Shown here one piece after another: positions 17,313-26,364 of a stretch of DNA of 64,000 nt. The DNA lies in the NCBI RefSeq assembly GCF_009796825.1, contig NZ_CP047030.1, positions 3,842,501 through 3,906,500 of the forward strand. The letters run 5' to 3'. The position numbers and the translations under genes were made by a program. This stretch comes from Algibacter sp. L3A6 (GTDB taxonomy: Bacteria; Bacteroidota; Bacteroidia; Flavobacteriales; Flavobacteriaceae). Positions within the stretch are counted from its first letter, which is position 1, and each line of letters starts with the position of its first letter. The notes under the pieces are model-generated. The model was not told the origin of the DNA. It made no database searches and was given only the letters and a program-made list of their open reading frames with translations.

Positions 17313-18416
17313 CTACTTCCCTCTTCCAAGTTCATTTTCAGTTATAAAACCATCTTTATTCGCGTCTCTTTTACTAAAATTCTCTTTCAGTTTTCCTTTA
17401 GCTTCCGTTTTAGCTATTTTTCCGTCTTTATTTGTATCCAAACGCTTCAGCATATTTTCAAAATTAGGTCCTTGATTATTTTTTGTACCATTTGTAATTT
17501 GCTTGGGTGTGTTAGTACTACCTTCAGCTTTTGGAAACCTCATTAAATCTTCAGCATAAAAAATTGAACCCGTATAGTTTTCATTTATAGCTTCGCTTGT
17601 TGCAGGTTCATCTACATTATTGAAATTTAAATGCGTTAATACTAAGTTTTTAACTTGAGCTTCATTTGCCATGCGTGAGCTTTCATCCAAATTAACATGT
17701 GCATGCTCTTTATTTCCTCTATTTTTTCCGTTACCTGTTCTCTTGTTTGCCTTTCCTTCTTCAATAGCTCCTCCAGAATCAATAATTAAATAATCTGCTT
17801 GTTTTGCTAGTATAGGTAAACTTTCGGAATAAGATAAATCTCCCGAAATAACAATGGATTTTCCTCCTGCATCAAAACGATATGCCATGGTTGCAATGGT
17901 ATGTTTTACGGGTGTGCAAGAGATTTCAATATCTCCAATAATAAAGCTTTGGTTGCCCTCCAATTCGTTTACAGTAAAATTATTGGCAACATCGTAAAAA
18001 GCACGTTGCTTTTTAGATAATCTATAAGCAATATCTTCTTCGTAGTTCTTTATAATACTATTAACCAGATCGCTTGTTGGCTTTGGTCCTACCACTTTAA
18101 ATTGACCTGCAGCTAGCAAGGTTTTAATAAAAATTGGCGTAAACTCTTCATTATGATCTAAATGATGATGTGTAAAAAGAAGCGCATCCAAATCTTTATT
18201 TTTTACCTGTAACTTATCTAGATTACCTTGAGTTCCATTTCCCATATCTACTAAAATATTCGTGTTTTTATATGAAATTAAAACAGAAGGTCCTGCCCGC
18301 TCCGTATTGTATTTAGGAGAACCCGAACCAATAATGGTGGCTGTTAACTCATTTTGAGATTGAGAAAAAAGTTGAAAACTTAAACAGAAAATTAAAATAG
18401 AGATATACTTCGTCAT
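17313..18416 (-). CDS. Secreted metallo-beta-lactamase-fold hydrolase with C-terminal EF-hands
   Basis: A 367-residue exported protein. A signal peptide (about residues 1-20, ending FSQS) precedes an MBL-fold domain with the zinc motif THHHLDH (82-88), a GGKSIVISGDLSYSE strand and a late LVLTHLN, resembling the ribonuclease Z/arylsulfatase-like branch. The last 44 residues hold two EF-hand loops, D327 to E338 (DTNKDGKIAKTE) and D351 to E362 (DANKDGFITENE), with the canonical acidic spacing for Ca2+. The substrate is unknown. It stands alone on the minus strand 98 nt past the helicase stop side. The fusion of MBL and EF-hands suggests calcium-stabilised activity outside the cytoplasm. Confidence 0.85.
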   Translation of the reverse strand: MTKYISILIFCLSFQLFSQSQNELTATIIGSGSPKYNTERAGPSVLISYKNTNILVDMGNGTQGNLDKLQVKNKDLDALLFTHHHLDHNEEFTPIFIKTLLAAGQFKVVGPKPTSDLVNSIIKNYEEDIAYRLSKKQRAFYDVANNFTVNELEGNQSFIIGDIEISCTPVKHTIATMAYRFDAGGKSIVISGDLSYSESLPILAKQADYLIIDSGGAIEEGKANKRTGNGKNRGNKEHAHVNLDESSRMANEAQVKNLVLTHLNFNNVDEPATSEAINENYTGSIFYAEDLMRFPKAEGSTNTPKQITNGTKNNQGPNFENMLKRLDTNKDGKIAKTEAKGKLKENFSKRDANKDGFITENELGRGK

Positions 18417-18514
18417 TATTAAATATTTTCTAATAAGACAAAAAAATCCTCAAAAGGTTTAAACGTCTCAGAAAATCAAATAATAATTTGAAAAAAGTAT
18501 TAAAATTTAAATGG

Positions 18515-20071
18515 CTATTCTTCTATTGGTGGATGCCCATGAATTTCCTCAAAAACTTCATCAAAATTAGAACGTAAATATGCGTTTAGCTTCTTGCGAT
18601 AGTCACCTTTTAACCACTCTACAAAGTTAAATGTACTTTTACTAATACATTTTGTATAGCGTTGTATACGGAAATCAATATCGTCTCCAAGCATTTTGGC
18701 TAAGCCTAAGGCATCGTAAACATCTTCACTGTTCTCAATACAAATTTTTGCATGATGCTCGATAGAACGCTCTAAAACAACTTTAGAAGATTCTCCATTT
18801 CTAATAGAACTTACATATGTTTTCTGAATATCGAAATACACATCTTTAGATTTTGCAAACTCGGCGCGCAAGGCATCCGGCATTTCATATCTAAAGTTAC
18901 TTTCTAATTCATCATCACTTAAAATGGCATCTAAATAATAGTTTGGAGAACGGAAAATACGTTGCCAATCCAAATCTTCTCCCCAAGGACCAAAACGGTG
19001 GAAGTTGTTTCCTAAATCGATAACTGCGAAAGATTTTTTGTCCTTTAAAATACGAGAACCACGACCAATCATTTGGTAGTAAAGTGTTAACGATTTTGTT
19101 GCACGATTTAAAATAATGCTTTCTACAGTAGGCTCATCAAAACCTGTGGTTAAAATACTAACCGATGTTAAAATAGCACCAGGCGTTTTCTTAAACCATT
19201 TTAGTATCATGGCACGCTCCTTTTTCGTGTTTGTATTATCTAGGTGAGCTACTGGGTAACCAGCACGTCTAAACGAATCGTAAACGTGTAAAGAGGTATT
19301 AATACCATTGTTAAAAATAAGCGTTTTTTTGCCTTTACAACGCTCTTCATAAGCTTGTACAAGCTTAGAAAGCATGTCGCTAGCTGTATATAAATCTTCA
19401 GAAGATTTTACGGTATAATCACCATTGGCACCAACAACTAAGGAGGTTAAACCTACATTATATGAAAACATTTCGGCACGCGCCAAAAAGCCATTTTCAA
19501 TAAGCGATTCTATACTTTCCCCAACAATTAACTCATCGTAATTATCGGTCATTGGTAATTCCATGCTCGAACTTAAAGGCGTTGCTGTAACTCCTAAAAT
19601 AAACGATTGGCTAAAGAATTTAAATAACTTTGTAAACGAGTTATAGTGTGCCTCATCAATAATAACTAAACCAATATCAGAGATATCAAGTTTATCATCA
19701 TTTAAACGATTATTTAAGGTTTCAACCATAGCTACAAAACAACTATAATCGGCCTGATCGCTCAAATCCGCTTTACTATCAACCACTTTATTGTTTACAC
19801 CAAACTCTGTAAGTACATTTGATGTTTGACGACACAATTCAATTCTGTGCGTCATTACTAACACTTTCTTTTTATGTGTTTTCAAAAACTGACGAACAAT
19901 CTCTGAAAATATAACTGTTTTCCCTCCTCCTGTTGGAAGTTGATATAGTAAATGGTAATCGGCTGGAGATTCTTCAAAACTTGTAAAAATTTTGTCAATA
20001 GCACCTTTTTGGTAACTATATAAATCTTTCCCTGCTTTTCTTTCTTCTAATTCGGTTTTGGAAACGGACAT
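18515..20071 (-). CDS. DEAD/DEAH-type superfamily 2 helicase
   Basis: A 518-residue SF2 ATPase. Motif I is PTGGGKT (46-52), motif II DEAH (139-142), motif III-like VTATPL, and motif VI QMIGRGSRI. It resembles the ResIII/UvrB-like group (pfam04851) and the yeast Irc3/Mss116-like branch, which act on branched DNA or RNA. The C-terminal about 130 residues are family-specific with no recognised domain. It is not next to restriction or methylation genes, so it is not a type III restriction subunit. It is divergent from the aldo/keto reductase gene. A likely housekeeping role in DNA repair is inference. Confidence 0.85.
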   Translation of the reverse strand: MSVSKTELEERKAGKDLYSYQKGAIDKIFTSFEESPADYHLLYQLPTGGGKTVIFSEIVRQFLKTHKKKVLVMTHRIELCRQTSNVLTEFGVNNKVVDSKADLSDQADYSCFVAMVETLNNRLNDDKLDISDIGLVIIDEAHYNSFTKLFKFFSQSFILGVTATPLSSSMELPMTDNYDELIVGESIESLIENGFLARAEMFSYNVGLTSLVVGANGDYTVKSSEDLYTASDMLSKLVQAYEERCKGKKTLIFNNGINTSLHVYDSFRRAGYPVAHLDNTNTKKERAMILKWFKKTPGAILTSVSILTTGFDEPTVESIILNRATKSLTLYYQMIGRGSRILKDKKSFAVIDLGNNFHRFGPWGEDLDWQRIFRSPNYYLDAILSDDELESNFRYEMPDALRAEFAKSKDVYFDIQKTYVSSIRNGESSKVVLERSIEHHAKICIENSEDVYDALGLAKMLGDDIDFRIQRYTKCISKSTFNFVEWLKGDYRKKLNAYLRSNFDEVFEEIHGHPPIEE

Positions 20072-20223
20072 GAAATATTCTTTAAAGTGGCTGCAAAAAT
20101 AACACCTTTAAAGGGTTTTTACGGTATGTTCTTAGTGAAAATTTTAAATCATGTTTGATTTCACTGCTTTCTACTAAATATAAAAAGTAATTTATACATT
20201 TACAGTATCAAAAAAATAAGAAT

Positions 20224-21237
20224 ATGCAAATTAACGATAAGTCTGGAGTTCAAAGCTATTTAGCAAATCCAAAACGATATGATACCATGACCTACAAAAG
20301 GTCTGGAAAAAGCGGTGTATTGCTGCCTGCCATCTCTTTAGGTCTATGGCATAACTTTGGTTTTATTGATAATATACAAAACGCCAGAGAAGTATTAAGA
20401 TGTGCTTTCGATTTAGGAATTACCCATTTTGATTTAGCTAATAATTATGGACCTCCTTACGGTTCTGCCGAAGAAAACTTTGGTACTATATTTAAAAATG
20501 ATTTTAAAAATTATAGAGATGAAATGTTTATCGCAACCAAAGCAGGTTTTGATATGTGGCCTGGGCCTTACGGCAATCTAGGTTCTAGAAAATATTTAAT
20601 TTCGAGCATAGACCAAAGTTTAAAACGTATGAATTTGGACTATGTCGATATATTTTATCATCACCGTCCAGATCCTGATACACCTTTAGAAGAAACTATG
20701 GGAGCGCTTGCTGATATTGTTCGCCAAGGAAAAGCTTTATATGTTGGTATTTCTAATTATCAGCCAGCAGAAACACAACGTGCAGCCGAATTATTACGCG
20801 AATACAATGTCCCTTTTATATTGCACCAAGCAAGATATTCTATGTTAGATCGCTGGGTTGAAGATGGACTTTTGGATACCTTAGAAGATAAAGGTGTTGG
20901 CTGTATTACTTTTTCACCACTAGCCCAAGGTATGCTTACCGATAAATATCTACATGGTATTCCTAAGGACTCAAGAGCGGCAAAAGATTTAACGTATTTA
21001 AATACTGAAACCGTAAACGAGAATATTGAAAAGATTAAGAAACTTGCTGAAATTGCTGAATCTCGCGGGCAAAAACTATCGCAAATGGCAATTGCTTGGA
21101 TTTTAAGGCAAAAGCAAGTGGCATCGGTATTAATTGGTGCAAGTTCCACAAATCAATTAAAAGAAAATGTAAAGGCTTTAGATAATTTAGAATTTACTGA
21201 GGAAGAATTGAAACGTATTGAAGAGGTGCTTTCTTAA
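20224..21237 (+). CDS. Aldo/keto reductase, YghZ-like (L-glyceraldehyde 3-phosphate reductase)
   Basis: A 337-residue TIM-barrel NADPH-dependent reductase closely resembling E. coli YghZ/GpR. The start at 20224 is supported by the conserved YLANPKRYDTM before KRSGKSGVLLP, which matches the YghZ N-terminus. The catalytic Tyr is in DLANNYGPPYG, Lys in ATKAG, and the active-site His in FYHHRPD. YghZ reduces L-glyceraldehyde 3-phosphate and methylglyoxal. The gene is followed 30 nt later by a small gene of unknown function. Stereo- and substrate specificity are inferred from similarity only. Confidence 0.88.
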   Translation: MQINDKSGVQSYLANPKRYDTMTYKRSGKSGVLLPAISLGLWHNFGFIDNIQNAREVLRCAFDLGITHFDLANNYGPPYGSAEENFGTIFKNDFKNYRDEMFIATKAGFDMWPGPYGNLGSRKYLISSIDQSLKRMNLDYVDIFYHHRPDPDTPLEETMGALADIVRQGKALYVGISNYQPAETQRAAELLREYNVPFILHQARYSMLDRWVEDGLLDTLEDKGVGCITFSPLAQGMLTDKYLHGIPKDSRAAKDLTYLNTETVNENIEKIKKLAEIAESRGQKLSQMAIAWILRQKQVASVLIGASSTNQLKENVKALDNLEFTEEELKRIEEVLS

Positions 21238-21267
21238 AAAAGGGAAGTAATTTAATAATGAAAAAAT

Positions 21268-21627
21268 ATGATTAAGCCAATAAGAATAATTACATCAGAT
21301 ATTGAAGTTGAACTTTATACTGGAACTTTTGATGTTTATGTTCTTGGTGGTTGGGATGTTGTTGTTGACGATTTTACTTTTTCTCTTACAAATACTTTAA
21401 CGGGAAGAATAATTAACCCAAAAGTTACACAATGGCGTGTACAATCTTATCAAGATGGGGAAAGAGCAAAAAAAATCATGACTCTTGATGTTCCAGAAAA
21501 AGGGAAATATTTAATTGATTTTAAGAATCAAGATAGCTTAAAAGTTTGGAAAGCAGGCTTACCTTTTATAAGTAGGTTACTAACATTGCCAATTGAAAAA
21601 CAATGGGTTCAAATTTGTATAGTTTAA
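21268..21627 (+). CDS. Conserved hypothetical protein, 119 aa
   Basis: A small protein of 119 residues, probably all-beta, with alternating hydrophobic strands (RIITSDIEVELYTG, GKYLIDFKNQDSLKV). It has no signal peptide, no transmembrane segment and no recognised domain. It starts 30 nt after the aldo/keto reductase stop on the same strand. G+C content and codon use look like neighbouring unknown genes. I do not recognise it. Confidence 0.65.
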   Translation: MIKPIRIITSDIEVELYTGTFDVYVLGGWDVVVDDFTFSLTNTLTGRIINPKVTQWRVQSYQDGERAKKIMTLDVPEKGKYLIDFKNQDSLKVWKAGLPFISRLLTLPIEKQWVQICIV

Positions 21628-21709
21628 AGAAAAAAGGTTGATTCTAGGAAGTAAATTATAGAGACTAAAAACATAAATCCAACAGAATAAAAATGTGTTG
21701 ATTATCAAA

Positions 21710-22465
21710 ATGAAAAAACTACCACCAATCATTATAATGCTTTTATTTTTTAATATTTCTTTTGCTCAAAAAAGCGAAACGGAATTATTAAGCAAGTACA
21801 ATTCTTATATTGAGAGCAACGTAGAAAAGGAGAAGTGGAAAACTAAATACTATCTTTCTAACGGACTAATTACTATCCAAGAAAATTATTACAGAAGTGA
21901 ATTACGAAGCCGAATAGAATTTGAACATGACAAATTTGGAAACATTGAGCGAAAAATTAACATCTATAACGCTAATAAAGAAAATGCAAATAATGTTTCA
22001 AATATAAAATTGGTATATAAAGACTCTTTTCTAATAAGAAGAGAGTATAGTTTTGGAAAGACCGAAAAATATTCCGATTACAATGAATTCGGAAAACCAA
22101 AACTCATTGAAACAGAGGAATTGATTTCGCTTAAACCCAATACAACAGAACTACTTGTGTATGATACTGTAGGAAACATTATCAAATCTACTACTTCTAG
22201 TGATTATCAAAATAGTGATATTTCTCCTAAGCCTGAGAATGAAAAATCTATTACTAGTTACAAATACGACGAGCATAATAACGTAATTGAAATTCATAGA
22301 GCATTTGAACCTAAGCAAAAGTTTCCGATTCAAACCACTAGCGGAACACTTTTATATGAATATGAGTATTTTAGATATGAATACAATAAAAAAGGTCTTT
22401 GGACTAAAAAGTATAAAACAGTAAATGGAGAGGAATATTTGGTTACTAAAAGAAGATATAATTAA
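21710..22465 (+). CDS. Secreted protein with YD-repeat-like beta hairpins
   Basis: A 251-residue exported protein. I place the start at the ATG at 21710 rather than the in-frame GTG at 21695, since it leaves a compact signal peptide (MKKLPPIIIMLLFFNISFAQ). The mature part has several Y-x-Y-(D/N)-x-x-G-like units: YNEFGKPKLI, YDTVGNIIKS, YKYDEHNNVIEI and YEYNKKGLW. These resemble the YD/RHS hairpin repeats that wrap into a beta scaffold, but in a short form with no toxin or core domain. The convergent gene ends 15 nt away. Function unknown. Confidence 0.7.
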   Translation: MKKLPPIIIMLLFFNISFAQKSETELLSKYNSYIESNVEKEKWKTKYYLSNGLITIQENYYRSELRSRIEFEHDKFGNIERKINIYNANKENANNVSNIKLVYKDSFLIRREYSFGKTEKYSDYNEFGKPKLIETEELISLKPNTTELLVYDTVGNIIKSTTSSDYQNSDISPKPENEKSITSYKYDEHNNVIEIHRAFEPKQKFPIQTTSGTLLYEYEYFRYEYNKKGLWTKKYKTVNGEEYLVTKRRYN

Positions 22466-22479
22466 TAAAATCTTTATAT

Positions 22480-23157
22480 CTAATCCTTAACCACAACAAC
22501 AGTAACTTTTACTCCGGCTTCTAAAGCCCAAACTTTGCTAGCTATAACAGCACCAGTCTCGTCTACTATACGGTACTCCGCAGTATTTGGTCCAGAAGAA
22601 CCTGTGTTTATAGCAAAGAATTCAATTTTATTAGATCCTTCTTCCAACTTCAAAGTAAAACCACTAAAACTCCTACCTAAATACACGTTAGATCTCAATA
22701 CATCACCATTAACATAAACACGCAATAAATCGCCATCAATAGCACTGTGATCTCTATACTTAATCTGTACCGATAAAGATTTTGTATGGTAATCGCCCCA
22801 AAAAGCATCTTCTTTTAAACCACTATTTTCACCATAACCATCTGGCAATACAGATTTGGCTTGTCGGTCTAAGTTTTTAGTATATAGCTCGCCTGGATTT
22901 CCAAATTCTTCCTCCGGAAACATAGATAATTGTCTTTTAGGCATACCTAAATCTACTGAAACCCTTGGTGCATTCAAACCATTTAAAGGGTCTGCTTTGG
23001 CTTCAATGGGTGTAGATGGTTTTGGTATTTCGGCTTTTAAAGAATCTTTTTTGCTTTCAATAACAGGAAATGGCGTAGACTTATTTCTACTATCTATTTG
23101 GGAAAAACTAGAGATAGTAAAAACAAAAAATATAAAAAATGAAAAATAAAACTTCAT
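22480..23157 (-). CDS. Secreted hypothetical protein, 225 aa
   Basis: A 225-residue protein with an N-terminal signal peptide (MKFYFSFFIFFVFTISSFSQ). A Pro/Lys-rich linker (about 25-60) precedes a conserved-looking segment LGMPKRQLSMFPEEEF. The C-terminal half (about 115-225) reads as a beta-sandwich: SVQIKYRDHSAIDGDLLRVY, NKIEFFAINTGSSGPNTAEY, and KVTVVVVKD at the end. It lies on the minus strand with a good promoter at 23215-23244. I recognise no family. It is probably periplasmic or surface-exposed. Confidence 0.7.
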   Translation of the reverse strand: MKFYFSFFIFFVFTISSFSQIDSRNKSTPFPVIESKKDSLKAEIPKPSTPIEAKADPLNGLNAPRVSVDLGMPKRQLSMFPEEEFGNPGELYTKNLDRQAKSVLPDGYGENSGLKEDAFWGDYHTKSLSVQIKYRDHSAIDGDLLRVYVNGDVLRSNVYLGRSFSGFTLKLEEGSNKIEFFAINTGSSGPNTAEYRIVDETGAVIASKVWALEAGVKVTVVVVKD

Positions 23158-23620
23158 TGGTTTGTCGGCGTCTTTTAATTATAATAGGAAACAAAAATTG
23201 TTTTCATTATGTTTCAAAGATAATTGTTATCATTTAAATCGCAATTATCCCCGTTTCTATTTAGGAAAAAATTAATACAATAACCGTTCCTAAAACATTT
23301 CAACGTTTATAATTACATGATTATTAGCGACAAAATATTAAATTTTGATTAAAATACACTTTACAATTAAGGTAAAATTATATTTATTAGTCAAAAAATC
23401 ACAGCAAAACTTATATTACTTATGTCATTTATAGTAGCAACCTTACAAACCTTATGTTTAGATTAAAAATAAACATTAAAGACTAATTTAAAGCTCCTTA
23501 CGATTTACATAACAAAGTTCGCTGAAACATCAAAATCTAACTTCTTCAATCATTCCTCTCACTTTATGGTATTATTTTTGTGTGTCTTGATTTCATATTA
23601 ACATTTAAATTTTAACTATT
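23158..23620. other. 463-bp intergenic region
   Basis: This AT-rich stretch separates the divergent 22480-23157 gene and exbD. It holds a consensus promoter for the leftward gene (23215-23244) and a TATTTTTG -7-like box (23573-23580) for exbD. I see no ORF with coding character, no tRNA and no clear hairpin in the middle part. Confidence 0.6.
23215..23244 (-). promoter_or_regulatory. Promoter of the secreted 225-aa protein gene
   Basis: On the minus strand TTG (23244-23242), a 19-nt spacer and TATCTTTG (23222-23215) fit the Bacteroidetes consensus exactly. It lies 58 bp before the gene start. Confidence 0.65.
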
Positions 23621-24175
23621 ATGAGACATTCAAAAGAAGCACCAGAAGTTAATGCAGGCTCCATGGCCGACATTGCATTTTTACTACTAATTTTCTTTTT
23701 AGTAACCGCAACTATTTCCTCCGATGCGGGAATCAATCGGGTTTTGCCAGCCGAATGCCCAACGGGAGATTGTGAAAGCTTAAAACATGAGCGCAACATT
23801 TTACGCATTGTTATTAATAATAATGATGAAATTATGGTTGAAAATGAACAGGTTAATCTAGCCGATTTGAAAGAGGCTACAAAAGCCTTTTTGGATAATA
23901 ATGGTGACGGTACTTGTTTGTATTGCAATGGGAATAAGTTCCCCAATGCATCGGACAATCCGGAAGATGCTGTTGTTTCACTTCAAAACGGACAACAAAC
24001 TACTTACAAGCAATTTGTGGCGGTTCAAAATGAATTATCTAAAGCTTATTTTGAATTAAGAAGCAATTACGCTGCTAATGTTTTACAGAAATCGGTTGAT
24101 AATTTGAGTAAAGAAGATTTACAGAAGGTTAAAAAAGCTTACCCGTTTATCCTATCAGAAGCCGAAACGAAGTAA
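23621..24175 (+). CDS. ExbD/TolR-type biopolymer transport protein (orphan, extra cysteines)
   Basis: A 184-residue protein with one N-terminal transmembrane helix (about 15-33) that includes SMADIAFLLLIFFLVTATI; D17 is the conserved proton-channel aspartate of ExbD/TolR. The rest is periplasmic. Normal ExbD is about 130-140 residues; this one has an inserted region with four cysteines, C46 and C51 (ECPTGDC) and C99 and C102 (CLYC), which could form disulphides or bind metal. No exbB/tolQ, tonB or tolB gene is adjacent, so its ExbB must be elsewhere. It is convergent with the E1 alpha/beta gene, with a hairpin between. Confidence 0.85.
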   Translation: MRHSKEAPEVNAGSMADIAFLLLIFFLVTATISSDAGINRVLPAECPTGDCESLKHERNILRIVINNNDEIMVENEQVNLADLKEATKAFLDNNGDGTCLYCNGNKFPNASDNPEDAVVSLQNGQQTTYKQFVAVQNELSKAYFELRSNYAANVLQKSVDNLSKEDLQKVKKAYPFILSEAETK

Positions 24176-24191
24176 AAATTACCACTAGTTT

Positions 24192-24240
24192 GAATATTGA
24201 GTTCTTTTGCGGCAACAGAATAACTCAATATTCTTTATAT
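24192..24240. terminator. Bidirectional terminator between exbD-like and E1 genes
   Basis: Twelve-base arms GAATATTGAGTT (24192-24203) and AACTCAATATTC (24222-24233) with an 18-nt loop sit between two convergent genes. Flanks are T-rich only in part (TTTATAT on the plus strand), so efficiency is uncertain. Confidence 0.6.
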
Positions 24241-26231
24241 TAATACTTTAAAATTTCTATTAACTCGGCTTCAAATCTGTCTTTTGGTAAATACTGATTT
24301 TCTAAAGTTTTTAAAAACGGAATTGGCGTATCTAAACTCGCTACACGTTTTATAGGCGCATCTAAATACTCAAAACACTGCTCCATAATTTGTGCTGAAA
24401 TATCACTAGCAACACCTCCAAACATTGAATCTTCCTGTAAAATAATAGCTTTTCCTGTCTTTTTAACGGAATTAAAAATGGTTTCTAAATCTAAAGGCTG
24501 TAATGTTCTTAAATCAAGAACATCGGCGGAAATTTGAGGATTCTTTTTCAAAGTTTCTAAGGCCCAATGCACGGCTGCTCCATAGCTAATAACAGTAATG
24601 TCTTTTCCTGTTTTTACTAAATTAGCTTTCCCTATTGGAAGTGTATAATAATCCACTGGAACTTCTTGACGAATATTTCGATACAAGCCTTTATGTTCAA
24701 AAAACAGTACCGGATTTGGATCCTTTATAGATGAAGCTAATAATCCTTTAGCATCATATGGAAATGCTGGGTAAACCACTTTCAATCCAGGCGTTTTAGT
24801 AAACCAAGCCTCATTGGTTTGCGAATGAAATGGGCCTGCTCCAACATCGCCACCACATGGCATTCTAATTACTACATCGGCATTTTGTCCCCATCTATAA
24901 TACGATTTTGCCAACAAATTAACAACAGGATTAAAGCCAGAACTCACAAAATCGGCAAATTGCATTTCTACAATACTTTTAATTCCTGCAATAGATAATC
25001 CGTATGCGGTTTCAACTATAGCCGATTCACAAATAGGTGTATTCCGTATTCTATCTTTTCCAAAGGCCTCAATGAATCCTTCGGTAATTTTAAACGCACC
25101 ACCGTATTCTGCAATATCTTGCCCCATTATAACTAAACTGCCATCTCGTTCCATACTTTGTTTTAAACCTTCGGAAACAGCATCAATAAAACGTATTTCT
25201 TTTAATCCAAAAGAACTACTAACTATTTTATTGTCAAAAGATTGAAAAACATCGTTTAACTCATTAGATTCATTTGGTATTATTTCCTCTTCACTATATG
25301 CTATATCTAAATGTTCGTTAATTTCCTTTAAAATATCTGCTTTTAATTGGCTATTTTCTTCTTCATCTAAAATATTATTATCTCTCAAAAACAACTCGAA
25401 ATTAGTTATCGGATCTTTTTTAGACCACATATCCAACACATTATTTGGAACATATTTTGTGCCACTCGCCTCTTCATGACCACGTAGTCTAAAGGTTTTA
25501 AATTCAATTAAAACAGGCCTTGGATTTTGGCGAACATTTTCTGCTATGTTCTTCATTTTAATATAAACTTCAACTATATTATTACCATCAATAATATGCG
25601 ATTCCATACCATACCCGAGTCCCCGATCGGCAATATTTTCGCAATTATACTGTTGGTTTGTTGGTGTAGATAACCCGTAACCATTATTTTCAACACAAAA
25701 TAAAACAGGTAATTCCCAAACCGAAGCGACGTTTAGAGCCTCATGAAAATCACCTTCACTCGTTCCGCCTTCTCCTGTAAAAACAGCTGTAACTTCATTT
25801 TTGTTTTTTAACTTAGATGCTAAAGCAATACCGTCGGCAACACCCAATTGTGGGCCTAAATGCGAAATCATGCCTATAATTTTATAGTCTTGCGAACCAA
25901 AATGAAACGAGCGATCTCGTCCTTTTGTAAAACCAGAAGCCTTACCTTGCCATTGCGCAAACAATCGGCTTAACGGAATTTCCCTTGTTGTAAAAACTCC
26001 CAAATTACGGTGCATTGGCAGAATATATTCATTAGAATTTAAAGCCATAGTTACCCCAACAGAAATCGCTTCTTGGCCAATTCCTGAAAACCATTTACTG
26101 ATTTTTCCTTGTCTTAACAGCACAAGCATCTTCTCTTCTACTAGCCTTGGTTTTAACATATTCTTGTAAAGTGTTAATAGAATTGCGCTATCTAGATTAT
26201 GGTTTTGATAATTAAATTGGCCTGAAGTCAT
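24240..26231 (-). CDS. 2-oxo acid dehydrogenase E1, fused alpha and beta subunits
   Basis: A 663-residue fusion of E1 alpha (about 1-330) and E1 beta (about 345-663) of a branched-chain 2-oxo acid or pyruvate-type dehydrogenase. The alpha part holds the thiamine-diphosphate motif, G153-E-G to N182-N183 (GEGGTSEGD ... ENNGYG). The beta part has IMGQDIAEYGGAFKITEGF and the EMQFADFVSSGFNPVVN and PCGGDVGAGPFHSQ segments. The enzyme decarboxylates the 2-oxo acid and passes acyl to lipoyl E2. A single-chain E1 is usual in Bacteroidetes. No E2 or E3 gene is adjacent. The 2-oxoisovalerate specificity is likely but not proven. Confidence 0.9.
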   Translation of the reverse strand: MTSGQFNYQNHNLDSAILLTLYKNMLKPRLVEEKMLVLLRQGKISKWFSGIGQEAISVGVTMALNSNEYILPMHRNLGVFTTREIPLSRLFAQWQGKASGFTKGRDRSFHFGSQDYKIIGMISHLGPQLGVADGIALASKLKNKNEVTAVFTGEGGTSEGDFHEALNVASVWELPVLFCVENNGYGLSTPTNQQYNCENIADRGLGYGMESHIIDGNNIVEVYIKMKNIAENVRQNPRPVLIEFKTFRLRGHEEASGTKYVPNNVLDMWSKKDPITNFELFLRDNNILDEEENSQLKADILKEINEHLDIAYSEEEIIPNESNELNDVFQSFDNKIVSSSFGLKEIRFIDAVSEGLKQSMERDGSLVIMGQDIAEYGGAFKITEGFIEAFGKDRIRNTPICESAIVETAYGLSIAGIKSIVEMQFADFVSSGFNPVVNLLAKSYYRWGQNADVVIRMPCGGDVGAGPFHSQTNEAWFTKTPGLKVVYPAFPYDAKGLLASSIKDPNPVLFFEHKGLYRNIRQEVPVDYYTLPIGKANLVKTGKDITVISYGAAVHWALETLKKNPQISADVLDLRTLQPLDLETIFNSVKKTGKAIILQEDSMFGGVASDISAQIMEQCFEYLDAPIKRVASLDTPIPFLKTLENQYLPKDRFEAELIEILKY

Positions 26232-26329
26232 AATATAATCAGTTTAATCTAGTAAATATAACGTATTAATCAATAATTCTCAGAAATATGAATATGAAAT
26301 AGAGATTACAAAACTCCCCAATGTTTTTG

Positions 26330-26337
26330 TACATTTG
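26330..26337 (+). promoter_or_regulatory. -7 element before the 2OG oxygenase gene
   Basis: TACATTTG fits the TAnnTTTG consensus 27 nt before the start. No TTG is found at the ideal -33 distance. Confidence 0.35.
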
Positions 26338-26364
26338 TATCACATTGATTAAAATTATTTTATA

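Noticed and set aside
18515..20071. Type III restriction enzyme subunit
   Set aside because: Helicase motifs match ResIII-like proteins, but no methylase or specificity gene is nearby.
20760..21149. 129-codon minus-strand ORF inside the aldo/keto reductase gene
   Set aside because: Antisense to a strongly conserved enzyme; Ser/Cys-rich composition typical of antisense frames.
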